DNA from: Candidatus Aminicenantota bacterium
GTDB lineage: Bacteria; Acidobacteriota; Aminicenantia; Aminicenantales; Saccharicenantaceae
Length of the DNA stretch: 5,476 nt
Direction of reading: 5' to 3'
Assembly: GCA_022867105.1 (NCBI GenBank)
Contig: JALHVH010000325.1
Coordinates: 1-5,476 of the forward strand
A program made the position numbers and the translations under genes. Below are positions 4,646 through 5,476 of this stretch, in pieces. The notes under the pieces were generated by a model. The model searched no databases and was not told the origin of the DNA. It saw nothing but the letters and a program-made list of their open reading frames with translations. Every line of letters starts with the position of its first letter. Position 1 is the stretch's first letter.

Positions 4646-5476
4646 ATGATCGTCGTCGACAACCTATCGAAGAACTACGGAAAACAATCCCTTTTCGACA
4701 ACATCAGCTTCAAGGTCAACCGCCGGGAGCGGGTCGGGGTCGTCGGCCGGAACGGCCACGGCAAGACGACGCTCGTCCGGATGATCGCCGGACTCGAGGA
4801 AGCGGATTCGGGGTCGATCTCCATGCCCCGGAACTACCGGATCGGTTACGTGGAACAGCACCTGGACTTCAAGGCGGAAACGGTCCTCGGAGAAGCGGCC
4901 GTGGGGCTGGCCGCGGACGCAAGGTCCGAACTGTGGCGGGTGGAGAAGGTCCTGTCCGGCCTGGGTTTCGACAAGGGCGACCAGGACAAGCATCCGTCGG
5001 AGCTTTCCGGAGGCTACCAGGTCCGGCTCAACCTGGCCAAGGTCCTTCTCGCGGACTACCAGATGCTCCTCCTCGATGAGCCCAACAACTACCTCGACAT
5101 AACATCCATCCGCTGGCTGGAGCGTTTCCTCCTGGCATGGCCGGGCGAGCTGATGCTCATCACCCACGACCGGAGCTTCATGGACAAGGTCGTGACCCAC
5201 GTCCTGGGGATCCACCGGCGGAAGGCGCGAAAGATCTCTGGGGATACGGGCAAATACTACGCCCAGATCGGCCAGGAAGAAGAGGTCTACGAAAAGACCC
5301 GCGTCAACGACGAACGCAAGCAGAAGGAGATGGACCTCTTCATCACCCGTTTCCGGGCCAAGGCGAGACTGGGCGGTCTCGTCCAGTCGAGGGTCAAGAG
5401 CCTGGAAAAGATGGAGAAGAGAGACAAGCTCCAGGCCATCCGGACCCTCGAATTCTCCTTCGCCGAAAAGCCCTTC
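4646..5476 (+). CDS. ABC-F family ATPase (ribosome-acting translation factor), 3'-partial
   Basis: 277 codons run from ATG 4646 without a stop to the right edge, about half of a normal two-domain ABC-F protein. The first ATPase domain has Walker A GRNGHGKTT (34-42), signature LSGGYQ (120-125), Walker B LLLDEPNNYLD (141-151; most relatives have DEPTN) and the switch histidine in ITHDRSF (172-178, H174). A charged helical linker follows (about 195-265), with SRVKSLEKMEK (248-258) resembling the P-site-tRNA interaction motif. FSFAEKPF at the edge is the usual lead-in to the second ATPase domain. There are no membrane segments, as expected for a soluble protein. ABC-F proteins bind the ribosomal E site to relieve stalling or, in some subfamilies, protect against antibiotics; the linker looks like a housekeeping type, so resistance is not implied. 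There is no Shine-Dalgarno before ATG 4646; an extended -10 promoter and a leader hairpin precede it. Confidence 0.93.
   Translation, partial: MIVVDNLSKNYGKQSLFDNISFKVNRRERVGVVGRNGHGKTTLVRMIAGLEEADSGSISMPRNYRIGYVEQHLDFKAETVLGEAAVGLAADARSELWRVEKVLSGLGFDKGDQDKHPSELSGGYQVRLNLAKVLLADYQMLLLDEPNNYLDITSIRWLERFLLAWPGELMLITHDRSFMDKVVTHVLGIHRRKARKISGDTGKYYAQIGQEEEVYEKTRVNDERKQKEMDLFITRFRAKARLGGLVQSRVKSLEKMEKRDKLQAIRTLEFSFAEKPF

Noticed and set aside
4664..5215. 183-codon - strand open frame
   Set aside because: It is the mirror of the ABC-F gene, whose Walker A, signature, Walker B and switch histidine all lie on the + strand.
1..5476. Defence island, CRISPR array, transposon or phage elements
   Set aside because: No repeats with spacers, transposase or integrase motifs, terminal repeats or nuclease/toxin genes were found on either strand. 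The tRNA could serve as an integration site, but no partial duplicate of its 3' end is visible.

Overview
The window is chromosomal sequence from a bacterium. It has a bacterial tRNA-Pro without an encoded CCA end, sigma70-type promoter boxes, and GC-rich coding genes. The host is uncertain. The ABC-F subtype, the TM1586-like nitroreductase and a leftover tricorn-protease C-terminus would fit a deep Gram-negative lineage such as Aminicenantes, Acidobacteria or a deltaproteobacterial relative. This is recollection of family resemblance, not a database result.

Left part (1-1623, + strand): the 3' portion of a large polytopic GT-C glycosyltransferase (ArnT/PMT-like), already open at the left edge. 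It is followed by a short broken remnant of a family 2 glycosyltransferase (about 1519-1623) with a good upstream Shine-Dalgarno, a premature stop and no N-terminus. This segment is visibly richer in T and in A/T-ending codons than the rest. It looks like the decayed edge of a surface-polysaccharide cluster, or possibly an assembly junction.

Middle part (1718-4298, all - strand): read in the direction of transcription it runs nitroreductase (TM1586-like), tRNA-Pro(CGG), small cupin protein, MFS exporter. A near-consensus promoter (TAGACA, 17 bp, TATAAT) sits between the nitroreductase and the tRNA, and its -35 box contains the nitroreductase stop codon. The tRNA 3' end is only 13 nt from the cupin start, and the cupin and MFS genes are 33 nt apart. 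A tRNA-headed tRNA-cupin-MFS transcription unit is therefore likely. The nitroreductase has its own extended -10 promoter.

Right part (4305-5476, + strand): a divergent regulatory region carries an inverted TTGACC/GGTCAA repeat. Next comes a scar that looks like the start signals of a secreted protein fused out of frame to the last ~45 codons of a tricorn (S41) protease. After another extended -10 promoter and a leader hairpin, an ABC-F translation-factor ATPase gene runs off the right edge (277 codons visible).

No CRISPR array, transposase, phage gene, toxin-antitoxin pair or defence system is visible. The most notable points are the two gene remnants, the tRNA-headed operon, and the single-chain nitroreductase with rearranged motif order. 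I see no convincing wholly new system.
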